The notes beneath the pieces were generated by a model, which searched no databases, was not told where the DNA came from, and saw only the letters and a program-made list of their open reading frames with translations. Source: Akkermansia muciniphila (GTDB lineage Bacteria > Verrucomicrobiota > Verrucomicrobiia > Verrucomicrobiales > Akkermansiaceae). From it: DNA of 64,000 nt. The stretch covers positions 62,001 to 126,000 of the forward strand of contig SFDX01000005.1 in assembly GCA_004557455.1 (NCBI GenBank), in the 5' to 3' direction. This document shows positions 42,197 to 50,818 of this stretch, in pieces. A program made the position numbers and the translations under genes. The first letter of the stretch is position 1; each line of letters opens with the position of its first letter.

Positions 42197-42949
42197 TCAC
42201 AGTTGATCCATGATAGCCTCGTCTATCTCGAAGTTGGTGAACACGTTCATCGTGTCATCGTAGTCATCGAGCAGCTCGTAAATCTTCATGACCTTGTGAG
42301 CTGTCTCGACATCCGAGATGAGCGTGGGATTCTGCGGCACGGAGATGAGCTTCATGCCGGTAACATTCTTACCCGCAGCGGAGAGGGCAGAAGAGATCTC
42401 CTGCAGATCCGTGGGGCCGCAGGTGAAGACCCACTCATTCTCGTTCTCCCCCTGCTCGAACTCATCCGCCCCGCAGTCCATGGCCAGCTCCATCGCGGCG
42501 TCCTCGTCCAGGGACTCATCAACGATGCGAACCTCGCCCTTGCGGTCGAATTGGTAGGAGACGGAACCCGGGGTGCCCATGTTGCCGCCGTTGCGGGAGA
42601 AAATGGTGCGGATTTCCGACGAGCAGCGGTTCGTGTTGTCCGTGGCCACCTCGACGATGATGGCCGTACCGGCGGGGCCGTAGCCCTCGTAGGTGACCTC
42701 CTGAATGGTGGCACCCTGCAACTCACCGGTGCCCTTCTTGATGGCGCGGTCAATGTTGTCCTTGGGCATGGAAGCGGCCTTGGCACCCTCAATGGCAGCG
42801 CGCAGGCGCGGGTTGGTGTCGACATCGCCGCCACCGCTCTTGGCAGCCAGGGTAATCTCGTGAGAGAAACGAGCAAAGATCTTGCCCTTCTTCGCGTCGG
42901 CAGCAGCCTTCGTGAACTTAATCTTGGACCATTTATTATGACCGGACAT
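42197..42949 (-). CDS. YebC/PmpR-family regulatory protein
   Basis: A 250-residue protein beginning MSGHNKWSKIKFTKAAADAKKGKIF, the family N-terminus, with NIDRAIKKGTGE and YEGYGPAGTAIIVE. Members are DNA-binding regulators, and one branch has been tied to ribosome stalling relief at proline runs. It lies upstream of rho in the same orientation and may share a transcript. The start is secure from the conserved N-terminus. Confidence 0.93.
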   Translation of the reverse strand: MSGHNKWSKIKFTKAAADAKKGKIFARFSHEITLAAKSGGGDVDTNPRLRAAIEGAKAASMPKDNIDRAIKKGTGELQGATIQEVTYEGYGPAGTAIIVEVATDNTNRCSSEIRTIFSRNGGNMGTPGSVSYQFDRKGEVRIVDESLDEDAAMELAMDCGADEFEQGENENEWVFTCGPTDLQEISSALSAAGKNVTGMKLISVPQNPTLISDVETAHKVMKIYELLDDYDDTMNVFTNFEIDEAIMDQL

Positions 42950-43096
42950 ACGTAGTGAATGTGGATTGGAAAGTATTTTGCCCCGGTGGGAAGTTCCATA
43001 CAAAGGCCGGGGCGGGAAGCAAACACCGCAAAAAGCCAAATCAAAACATCCCGGGAACCCCGAGCGGGGAACAACCCGCCGATGAGTGGGGAAAAA

Positions 43097-43170
<74 letters not shown>

Positions 43171-43189
43171 ATGTCATGAATACGGGGAC

Positions 43190-43217
43190 ATTATACAGAT
43201 TTTTCTGCGGATTGCAA
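43190..43217 (-). promoter_or_regulatory. Promoter of tRNA-Pro
   Basis: Minus-strand TTGCAA, 16 bases, TATAAT with TG before the box, about 20 bases before the tRNA. Confidence 0.7.
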
Positions 43218-43272
43218 GAACAAATTCTCGTTTTTTTGCAAAAAATACGACTTTGAGGGAGGTCCCGGGACG

Positions 43273-43307
43273 AAAAATCCCCACCGAACCGAGAAGGAAC
43301 GGTGGGG
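43273..43307 (-). terminator. Rho-independent terminator of the 983-residue protein gene
   Basis: Minus-strand CCCCACCG and CGGTGGGG form an 8-bp stem, followed by ATTTTT, 20 bases past the stop codon. Confidence 0.75.
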
Positions 43308-43326
43308 AAAAGCGGAGGAACGGGGG

Positions 43327-46278
43327 TTACTTCTGCCGCGCGGCGTGCTTGGCCTGCTGCATATCGTACTCCTCCTGATTCTTCTTGAGCTTGGCCTTAG
43401 CCTCCTTGGCCGAGATGGCTACCTCCTTGTCCGGGTCATTGAGATAGCTGTCCAGCACATGATTGACCCAAGCGAAGTCGAGCTGGCCGCCCATCATCTT
43501 AATGAGCGCAATCTTCTTATCGCGGAGGGGCTCCAGCTTATCGCGTTGCGCCTTGGCATCCTTGTACTCCTGGCTGTTCTCATCGGGTCTCGGCTCGGCA
43601 TCCAGATCCGTCTTGAGAATGAGCTCCTGGAGTTTGGAGGTATCGGCGTGCGGATCGCCCAGGTACACCTTGATGAGCTTATCGGCGGAAGCGTTCTCAC
43701 GCTCGCGACGCTGGCAGAGGAGGGTACCGAGCAGGTTACGGATGCTCTGCTGAGCCTTCTCATCGCTGCCGGCCTTCTGCTGCATCTCATCAATGAAATC
43801 GAGGACGGAGTCATCACCCCACTCGGCTAAGAACTTGAGAGCGTCCTTGTTCTTGTTCCACTCGGCGGGGTTGCTCCCCAGTTTACCCTTGTAGAATGCG
43901 AGCGCCTTCTCCGAGCAGCCCTTGGCCATGGCCTGGGACATGTTGTTGCGGAGTTTCTCCGGCGTGACATCGAAGAGGCGTTCTGCGACAGACTTCTTCT
44001 TGGCTGCATCGCCGGTGGGCAGAATCATGTAGTTGCGGAAGCCCACGTAGAGCTTGGACATGACCTTAGGCTCCGTCTCGGAATCCTGCAACAGGGCGAA
44101 CATCTCCTCCACGGCCTCCTCATTTACACGAGCGCCGAGAATCTCCCACGTGTCAGCCAGAGCCTCGGTAGCCTCCGGGGACTTGGGCTGCTTACGGATC
44201 TTCTTGGCCATGGCAAGCATGCGCTTCTCGAAGTCGGCGACATTGCTGAACGTGGAAAGCTGCACAACGGTGAAACGGAAGAGCTCCTTATTCATCTTAC
44301 CCGCATTGTCGCTGAGCAACTTGAAGAGCTCGTCCGCTACCTTCGGGTCGCGATCTGCCAAGCAGCACATGAGGTAGCAGGCATTCTGCGCCACACCCAC
44401 ATAGGTGCTGCCGAGGATGATTTGCCCCTTCTCGTCCTTTTTGTCCGGATGCAGCATAATGCCGCGCAGGATCTTCATCTCTGCCGGGGAGAGCTTGAGG
44501 TTAGCCAGAGCGGCGTCTCGGTTGGTGGTGGTGCCGCCTACATCCTTGGTGTGAGCCTTCATGATGGGGATGGCCTTGTTGATGACATCGCTGATCTCCT
44601 TGGCGGCCTTGATCTTGGCCTTTGTTTCGGCATTGACGCTGGCCACATAGGAGAAGACCACGATGACAAAGACGACGAAGATGCCCAAGGCGATGAGGGT
44701 ACTCTTCTTCTTATAGAAGGGCACGGCCTGCTGAGTGAGCATAGCGTATTCCTCCTCGCTCATCTTCACGAGCTCCGGAGCAGCCTCGCCCTCCGGCAGA
44801 TCCTCCGTTGCTTCCGGATCGGGCTCTTGCCCCCCCGCATCGGGAGCAGGGGCGGGAACCGGTGCCTTCTTAGCAGCCGGTGCACCGAGACCGGGCTTGG
44901 CTGCGGGGGTCTTGCCGAGGCCCGGTTTGGCGGCAGGTACCTTACCGAGGGCCGGCTTACCGAGCGCGGGTTTGCCGAGAGTAGGCTTACCGGCAGACGG
45001 AGCCGCCGCAGTCTCCTCCGCCGGGGCGGCAGGCTTAGCGGCCCCGAGGGTAGGTTTGGCCGCGCCGAGAGTGGGCTTGGTGGCACCCAAAGCATGTTTG
45101 CCGGCCGAGGGTGCAGGCTTGCCCGCGCTGAGGGCTGCGGCTCCCTGTTTACCCGGAACGGGAGCAGGCTTAGCGGCCGCCGGCTCCTGAGCGCCGGGTG
45201 CCGGGGACTTCTTACCGAAAACGGACGCGCCCAGGGCGGACTTGCCGACGGACGGCTTGGAAAGACCGGGCTTAGCCCCCGGGGCGGGGGTCCCTTTGTC
45301 GGCGGGCTCCTCCGCCTGCTTCTTGCCGAAAACAGACGCGCCCAAGGCGGGTTTGCCGGTGGAGTCCTTGGCCAACGGCGGCTTGGCGGCAGCACGAGTG
45401 GGCGGTACGGCGGCAGCGGGTGCTTTGTGCTGAGCCGGCTGCGGAGCCTGCTGCTGCGGTGCAGCGGCCTGACCGGGCATGCCCATGGGCATACCGGCCG
45501 GCATTTGGCCGCCGTTTTGTGCCATCTGCTGCGCCATCATCTGCTGGAACATCATTTGCTGGGCCATCATCATCTGCATCATGGCATTGGCCTGGTCCTG
45601 CGGCATGTTCGCCATATTCGGCATGCCGGGCATACCCATCGGCATCTGCATGCCCGGGGCAGGGGCGGCCTTACGGGCTGCTTCCTCCTCAGCGGCTTTG
45701 CGAGCAGCCTCCTCTTCCGCTGCTTTTCGGGCGGCTTCTTCAGCGGCTTTCCGAGCGGCCTCTTCTTCGGCGGCTTTGCGCGCCGCTTCCTCGGCAGCCA
45801 AGCGAGCGGCCTCTTCCTCCGCAGCCTTGCGGGCTGCCTCCTCCGCGGCCAATCGGGCGGCCTCCTCTTCGGCCGCTTTGCGAGCAGCCTCCTCAGCGGC
45901 CTTCTGCTCCGCCAGTTGCCGTTCGTATTCGGCCATTTGGCGGTTATATTCCTCCATCTCGCGCTCGTATTGCTCCTGCGCCAAGCGCTCAGCCTCGGCT
46001 TGACGCGCGGCTTCTTCGGCGGCGGCCTTGGCGGCTTCTTCTTCGGCCGCCTTGCGGGCTGCCTCTTCCGCCGCGCGGGCTTCTGCCTTGGCCTTATCGG
46101 CGGCAATGTCCTCTGCGCGGGGTTCGCCCTTGGCGTTGTTGAGGCGGGCAGGGGCCGCCTTAGCGATAGCGCCTCCGCCGGCACCCAGGAGCTTAGGTTT
46201 GTTCTTGGGAACGACGCCCGAGTTGATGAGAGTTCGTTTGGGACCGGTCGGGGCCCCCGTAGGTTTCAGTGTTGCCAT
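43327..46278 (-). CDS. Large low-complexity membrane protein
   Basis: A 983-residue protein, not assignable to a family. Order of parts: a basic N-terminus (about 1-50); an Ala/Glu/Arg coiled coil built from AARKAAEEE units (about 50-200); a Met/Gln-rich stretch (about 204-283); Lys-Pro-x-Leu-Gly repeats, including two copies of ALGASVFGKK (about 286-483); one membrane helix (about 520-545); and a 435-residue helical, HEAT-like C-terminal domain. Most of the N-terminal half should be disordered or extended. The start at 46278 fits a promoter 29 bases upstream; no Shine-Dalgarno sequence is seen. Possibly a spanning or scaffold protein. Confidence 0.75.
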   Translation of the reverse strand: MATLKPTGAPTGPKRTLINSGVVPKNKPKLLGAGGGAIAKAAPARLNNAKGEPRAEDIAADKAKAEARAAEEAARKAAEEEAAKAAAEEAARQAEAERLAQEQYEREMEEYNRQMAEYERQLAEQKAAEEAARKAAEEEAARLAAEEAARKAAEEEAARLAAEEAARKAAEEEAARKAAEEAARKAAEEEAARKAAEEEAARKAAPAPGMQMPMGMPGMPNMANMPQDQANAMMQMMMAQQMMFQQMMAQQMAQNGGQMPAGMPMGMPGQAAAPQQQAPQPAQHKAPAAAVPPTRAAAKPPLAKDSTGKPALGASVFGKKQAEEPADKGTPAPGAKPGLSKPSVGKSALGASVFGKKSPAPGAQEPAAAKPAPVPGKQGAAALSAGKPAPSAGKHALGATKPTLGAAKPTLGAAKPAAPAEETAAAPSAGKPTLGKPALGKPALGKVPAAKPGLGKTPAAKPGLGAPAAKKAPVPAPAPDAGGQEPDPEATEDLPEGEAAPELVKMSEEEYAMLTQQAVPFYKKKSTLIALGIFVVFVIVVFSYVASVNAETKAKIKAAKEISDVINKAIPIMKAHTKDVGGTTTNRDAALANLKLSPAEMKILRGIMLHPDKKDEKGQIILGSTYVGVAQNACYLMCCLADRDPKVADELFKLLSDNAGKMNKELFRFTVVQLSTFSNVADFEKRMLAMAKKIRKQPKSPEATEALADTWEILGARVNEEAVEEMFALLQDSETEPKVMSKLYVGFRNYMILPTGDAAKKKSVAERLFDVTPEKLRNNMSQAMAKGCSEKALAFYKGKLGSNPAEWNKNKDALKFLAEWGDDSVLDFIDEMQQKAGSDEKAQQSIRNLLGTLLCQRRERENASADKLIKVYLGDPHADTSKLQELILKTDLDAEPRPDENSQEYKDAKAQRDKLEPLRDKKIALIKMMGGQLDFAWVNHVLDSYLNDPDKEVAISAKEAKAKLKKNQEEYDMQQAKHAARQK

Positions 46279-46306
46279 AAGTGGAAGGTGTATTGACTCG
46301 CCGCGT

Positions 46307-46335
46307 ATTGTAGCACATCGGTGCCGGCTTTGCAA
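46307..46335 (-). promoter_or_regulatory. Promoter of the 983-residue protein gene
   Basis: Minus-strand TTGCAA, 17 bases, TACAAT. Confidence 0.65.
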
Positions 46336-46388
46336 TGATGGATTTTGCCCCGGGGCATTTTTTGCCTGTTGCAGGGCAGAAAAGGGGC

Positions 46389-46418
46389 TTGCCGCATGGG
46401 GGGCGGGCATGGTAAAAT
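46389..46418 (+). promoter_or_regulatory. Promoter of the actC-like gene, predicted leaderless GTG start
   Basis: TTGCCG, 18 bases, TAAAAT preceded by TGG. The -10 box overlaps an in-frame ATG at 46417, so the GTG at 46426, seven bases after the box, is the likely start. Confidence 0.65.
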
Positions 46419-46425
46419 GGCCTCC

Positions 46426-47739
46426 GTGAGCATTCCGGAGCAAAAAACGGCCTGTCGGCGCCGTGCGATGATGCTGCTTTGCCTGTCGGTGGGCCTCGTG
46501 GGACTTATCGGGGGCGGGCTGCGTATTGCCCTGGAGGGGCCGGGGGTGCTTGGGGTGAGCAATGCCGTGCCCTGGGGCTGGGATGTGGTGCAGTTTGTGT
46601 TTTGGATAGGCTTGGGCCACGCCGGTACACTGATTTCTGCCGTGCTGCTTCTGACGCGGCAGGAGTGGAGCCGCGGCATTGCACGACAGGCGGAGCTGAT
46701 GACGCTGTGTGCCGTGGCCGTGGCGGCGGTGTTTCCGGCGGTGCATGTGGGCCGAGTGTGGATGGAGTGGATGTTTTATCCCGGTCCGCTGCCCGGAGGT
46801 TTGTGGCCGAATGCGGCCAGTCCGTTGGTGTGGGATCCCGTTGCCATCGGGGCTTATTTCCTGCTATCGGTGCTTTACGCCGCGATGGGCCTGAGGGCGG
46901 GGCAGGGGATGACCCCGGAGCAGAGGAACTCGCGTGCGCGGGCTTGTCTGCTGATGGCCGGTGTGTTGACACCGCTGGTGGTGACGGTGCATTCCGTGGT
47001 GGGGTGTGATTTCGCGGTGCTGTTGCGATGGCATGCGTCTTTTCTACCGCCGTACTTTGTATGTGGGGCGATTTTGTCCGGGTTGGCCATGGTGCAGCTG
47101 ATTGTTCGGGGAATGGGCGGGGCGGTTCCTGTGCCCCTGATGCGTCTGACGGCCGGGGTAGCAACGGGGATGGGGGTGTTTTATGCGTTGGAACTGGTGG
47201 AGAGTCCGATGCTGTTTGATGCAGTGTATGTTGCTGTGATTTCGTTGAATGTGGCTGCTCCTCTGTGCTTGCTGCTGCCCGTGGTTCAGCGGAGGGGGGT
47301 GTTGCAGGTATTGATCGGAGCGGGGGTATTGGTCGGTATGTGGCTGGAGCGTGTGCATATCATCGTGAGGCGATCCGAAATGTTATTCGGGGTGGATTAC
47401 ATGCCGACCCGGACGGATGTGGCCATGCTGGTGGGGAGTATGGGGGCCTTCATCGGGCTGTTTCTGTTGCTCGATGCTCGTTTGCCGCAGGGTGGGCCTG
47501 ACGGTGGAAATGCAGCATCTGCGCCGCCGGGGCAGGGCCGGGTCGCATGGCTGGGCGGCTTGATCGGGGTGTTCGCGGCGGCGTGTTGGTTGTATGCGAC
47601 ACAGGGGGCAGAGACGGCCGGTGTTCTGACCGGGCGGCCGCACGGTGTTTTTTTTCAGGTTCCGGTGTATACGGTGTGTGGCCTGCTGGGTGCGGGGGTG
47701 GCGATTTATATGAATTTAATGCGGAGGTTGAGAATGTGA
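46426..47739 (+). CDS. NrfD-family quinol oxidoreductase membrane subunit, ActC-like
   Basis: A 437-residue protein with about ten helices. The segment NAVPWGWDVVQFVFWIGLGHAG, then LLLTRQEWSRGIARQAELMTLCAVAVAAVFPAVHVGRVW, closely follows ActC of alternative complex III, which oxidises quinol and feeds cytochrome c. Starts at GTG 46426 according to promoter position. It overlaps the cytochrome c gene by four bases. The other usual subunits (ActA pentahaem, ActB, ActD) are not in this cluster. Confidence 0.82.
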   Translation: MSIPEQKTACRRRAMMLLCLSVGLVGLIGGGLRIALEGPGVLGVSNAVPWGWDVVQFVFWIGLGHAGTLISAVLLLTRQEWSRGIARQAELMTLCAVAVAAVFPAVHVGRVWMEWMFYPGPLPGGLWPNAASPLVWDPVAIGAYFLLSVLYAAMGLRAGQGMTPEQRNSRARACLLMAGVLTPLVVTVHSVVGCDFAVLLRWHASFLPPYFVCGAILSGLAMVQLIVRGMGGAVPVPLMRLTAGVATGMGVFYALELVESPMLFDAVYVAVISLNVAAPLCLLLPVVQRRGVLQVLIGAGVLVGMWLERVHIIVRRSEMLFGVDYMPTRTDVAMLVGSMGAFIGLFLLLDARLPQGGPDGGNAASAPPGQGRVAWLGGLIGVFAAACWLYATQGAETAGVLTGRPHGVFFQVPVYTVCGLLGAGVAIYMNLMRRLRM

Positions 47740-48161
47740 AGAATGTTGCGCTGACAGCGGTATCCGTGCTTCTTTTGTTGGCGGCGTGGGTCGTTTTTGT
47801 TGACCGAGAACGGGAAGTCCCGCGCCTGCCGGGCAATATGTCGCCGGAGGGCCGAGTCCGCTCGGCTCCGCCGCCGGGGGCTGTGACGTTCGGAGCTCCG
47901 GAGTCCCCCGCCCCCGGGGAGAGTCTGTTTGCTGCTCGTTGTGTGGCATGTCACGGGGCAACCGGGGACGGGGTGAGCTACACGGCCTCACGTCCCGGAA
48001 TGCCTGCCGTGGGGGATTTGACGCGTTCATCGCAATCCGCAGCAGAGCAGTACGAGACGATTCGAACGGGGCAGGGGACCATGCCGGCGTTTGAGGGAAG
48101 GCTTTCTCCTGCGGAAATGAGAAATTTGGCGGATTTTTTGCAAACTATTAAAAAGTTATGA
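47736..48161 (+). CDS. Monohaem cytochrome c, ActE-like
   Basis: A 141-residue protein with an N-terminal membrane helix (about 5-22) and one haem site C69-V-A-C72-H73; the likely axial Met is in GQGTMPAF. The linker before the haem domain (DREREVPRLP...VRSAPPPGAV) resembles the ActE subunit of alternative complex III. The GTG start at 47736 is preceded by GGAGG and overlaps the actC-like stop. It would carry electrons on the outer face of the membrane. Confidence 0.82.
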   Translation: MKNVALTAVSVLLLLAAWVVFVDREREVPRLPGNMSPEGRVRSAPPPGAVTFGAPESPAPGESLFAARCVACHGATGDGVSYTASRPGMPAVGDLTRSSQSAAEQYETIRTGQGTMPAFEGRLSPAEMRNLADFLQTIKKL

Positions 48162-49129
48162 GACATCGCTTGTTCATTGTTGGATTGATGGTGTTAATTT
48201 TTGGCTACACGCTTTTTGTCAGTCAGGTTAACGAAAATATCATGATGCTGAACACTGACCTCTATTTGGGGATAGTGGGTTACGAAAAGTTGTGGAGAAC
48301 CTTCCCGGCGTCTGTGTTGGCTGTGGCGGCATGTGTGGCTGCGGTGGGGATCGGCGGGCAGTTTTGGGGTTCCCTGCTGCCGCTTTGCAACGCATCGTGG
48401 ACCCCATCGAAGTCTCTGAGCCGTTTGGGGGCGTTGGGGTTGTGGTGCGGGTGGCCGTTCTTTGCGCTTGCCTATGGCTGGGCTGTGAATGTTTTTCCCT
48501 ATGTCGCCGACGCTGGAGCTGATTTTGTATTATTCAGTCGGCAGGGCCTGCTGGTACAGTGTTTAGGTGGGGTGGCCTTGTTAGTGGGATGCCGCGTGCT
48601 GACCTACTATGTCGGGCGTAGCATCGGCTTTGCCGTTGTTCCGCTGGTGGCAGCGGTGGCCCTTTCCTGCGGGCTGCTGTGGTGGGGAGGGCAGGCGGTG
48701 TCCTTCTTGGGGATGTCCATAGCGATGCCCCCGGCCCTGCTGTTGCTTGCAGGGGCGCACAAGGAGTCGCGTCGCGAGATGTCTTGGCTGCTGATGGCCG
48801 GCTTGGCCCTGGCTGCATACGGTGTTTGCAGTTCGTGGTTGACGTGTGGATTTCTGCCCGGCGCACAGCCCCCGGCCTCTGTCCTATTCGGGGCCTCAGC
48901 CTTGGCCGGCCTGGCCTTGCTGCTGCTCACGCCCCTGCGAGAAGGCCCCGTCTGCCGTTTCCTCATTTGCCCCGCCGCCCTCCTCACCTGCTGCTACCTG
49001 GGCTGCGTTTTATTCGGCCTCGCCTCAGAAATCCGCGAGTGGACCCTCTATACCCTCTTCTGCACCCTCAACCTCCTCCTCCTCTCCGCTTTGAGCCTTC
49101 TCTTCGCCTACTCCCGCCGGTGGTTTTAG
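48158..49129 (+). CDS. Polytopic membrane protein of the Act-like cluster
   Basis: A 323-residue protein with eight or nine helices. Its ATG overlaps the cytochrome stop by four bases, so the three genes are tightly coupled. By position it could replace ActF, but I see no ActF signature and it is shorter. The function is inferred only from the operon: membrane partner of the quinol-cytochrome module. Confidence 0.65.
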   Translation: MRHRLFIVGLMVLIFGYTLFVSQVNENIMMLNTDLYLGIVGYEKLWRTFPASVLAVAACVAAVGIGGQFWGSLLPLCNASWTPSKSLSRLGALGLWCGWPFFALAYGWAVNVFPYVADAGADFVLFSRQGLLVQCLGGVALLVGCRVLTYYVGRSIGFAVVPLVAAVALSCGLLWWGGQAVSFLGMSIAMPPALLLLAGAHKESRREMSWLLMAGLALAAYGVCSSWLTCGFLPGAQPPASVLFGASALAGLALLLLTPLREGPVCRFLICPAALLTCCYLGCVLFGLASEIREWTLYTLFCTLNLLLLSALSLLFAYSRRWF

Positions 49130-49170
49130 CAGCGGAGCCCACAATATAGAGTCCCCTGCCGAGGCAGAGC

Positions 49171-49199
49171 TTGACAGGTCGGGGGGAGTGTGGTACCAT
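49171..49199 (+). promoter_or_regulatory. Promoter of the PgpH-like gene
   Basis: TTGACA, a G-rich 17-base spacer, TACCAT preceded by TGG. A leader of about 14 bases contains GGAGGAG. Confidence 0.7.
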
Positions 49200-49219
49200 G
49201 GGGGCGGAGGAGTAGTATC

Positions 49220-50818
49220 ATGTTTCGTAGGATGAACGAGAATACTGTGAGTTGGTGGGATCGTTTGGAGTCCCGCTCCGGGCGATTCAGTCTGCTGCTG
49301 CTTGTTGTGCTGGTCGGTGCACTTTCTTGTATAGCGGCTTCTTTTTCCGGAACGTGGGAGGAAGCAGGTTGGCGTATTATACGGATTGTGCTGTGTTCCG
49401 TGTGTCTGCAGATTGCTTTTGTAACATGTGAGGGGCGGGAGTGTTTGCAACCGCGCTACAGTGTGTTACTGCTGCCTGTGTTGGTGGGGCAAATGCTGTT
49501 GCAGGTGGGTATTTTGAAGGTTGGAGAGCGGTTTCCGGATGTGCCGGCCGAGCAGCTGCTGCCGGTTTTGCCGTATTTGTTGTCACCGACGATCGCGTCT
49601 GTGATGATGGGGCGACGGACGGGGATGTTTGCAGCCGCGAGTGCGGCTTTGTACGGCTGGGCATTTCTGCCTGTCGATTTGTCCTGCACCCAGCAGGGGA
49701 ATTACCTGATTATCGCGCTGGCGGTGGGCTTGAGCAGTGCGTATGCCTCCGGACGAGTTCACAAGCGTGAGCAGGTCTTGGTGTCCGGTATGGTGGGAGG
49801 AATCGTATCGATTTTGTTTGCGTGGGCTCTGACATATGCGCTGCTGTTGGAGCAGCCGGGAACGCCCCCTCTCCTGCGGTGCTATGATGCCCCTGCCTTT
49901 GAGTGGATGTCTACTCTGCTTATGATATTTGTGGTGCATTTCATGTTCGCGGCCCTCGTCGGCGGGCTGGTTCCGGCGCTGGAGCGAGTGTTCGGAATAG
50001 CAACGCCGATGACATGGTTGGAGTGGGCGGACATGAATCGTTCACTGCTGCGTAAGATGCGCTCTGTTGCAGAGGGAACCTTCCACCACAGTGAGGCAGT
50101 TCAGCGCTTGGCTGAAGAGGCCGCGGATGCGATAGGGGCGGATTCTTTGCGTGCCGGTGTGTGTGCCCTGTATCATGATATAGGAAAAATAAATGCTCCT
50201 GCGTATTTTGCTGAGAATATTCCGGATTTTTCGGAGTCTCCGCACAATGGTCTCACGCCTGACGGAAGTGCGAAGATCATCCTCAAGCATGTGACGGATG
50301 GGGTAGAGCTGGCGAAGAAGTACAGGCTGAATAAGCGTATTATTGATGTTATCCGAGAGCATCACGGCACGTCGACGGCGTATTTCTTCTACCGAAAGGC
50401 GATGGATGAGTATGAAGAGGAACGCCGCAAGTATGAGGAGGGTGTGATAGATGCTCCGCCGCAGGAGGTTGATAAGACCATCTATACATACAAGGGGCCG
50501 ATCCCGCAGTCCAGGGAATCCGGAATTGTGAGTATGGCAGATGCGGTGGAGAGTGCGATACGCTCGCTGACGAAGCCTACTGCGGAGGAGATAACAAACA
50601 TGGTCAACGGTATTTTCAAGGGACGCGTGTTGGATGGTCACCTGCGCGACAGTGGTCTGACCTTGGGGGAGATTGAGACGATAAAGGATAGATTTGTTAA
50701 GACGTGTATCGCAATGGCGCATGTAAGGATTAAGTATCCTAAGCAGAAGTCGGATGACAGTGAGAGCTTAGCAGAGGCGCGATCGACCGCATCGGCCGAA
50801 GAGGAAAAGCAGTCATGA
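49220..50818 (+). CDS. HD-domain membrane phosphodiesterase, PgpH-like (c-di-AMP)
   Basis: A 532-residue protein. Seven or eight helices (about 25-265) precede a cytoplasmic HD domain: FHHSEAVQRLAEEA, LYHDIGKI and REHHGT supply the metal-binding His and Asp residues, followed by IVSMADAVES. PgpH enzymes degrade c-di-AMP. The large extracellular 7TMR-HDED domain that normally sits between the first two helices is absent. The start at 49220 is preceded by GGAGGAG. It overlaps the next gene by four bases. Confidence 0.87.
   Translation: MFRRMNENTVSWWDRLESRSGRFSLLLLVVLVGALSCIAASFSGTWEEAGWRIIRIVLCSVCLQIAFVTCEGRECLQPRYSVLLLPVLVGQMLLQVGILKVGERFPDVPAEQLLPVLPYLLSPTIASVMMGRRTGMFAAASAALYGWAFLPVDLSCTQQGNYLIIALAVGLSSAYASGRVHKREQVLVSGMVGGIVSILFAWALTYALLLEQPGTPPLLRCYDAPAFEWMSTLLMIFVVHFMFAALVGGLVPALERVFGIATPMTWLEWADMNRSLLRKMRSVAEGTFHHSEAVQRLAEEAADAIGADSLRAGVCALYHDIGKINAPAYFAENIPDFSESPHNGLTPDGSAKIILKHVTDGVELAKKYRLNKRIIDVIREHHGTSTAYFFYRKAMDEYEEERRKYEEGVIDAPPQEVDKTIYTYKGPIPQSRESGIVSMADAVESAIRSLTKPTAEEITNMVNGIFKGRVLDGHLRDSGLTLGEIETIKDRFVKTCIAMAHVRIKYPKQKSDDSESLAEARSTASAEEEKQS

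Noticed and set aside
46417..46425. ATG 46417 as the start of the ActC-like gene
   Set aside because: It lies within the -10 box TAAAAT; the GTG at 46426 fits the distance seen at other promoters.
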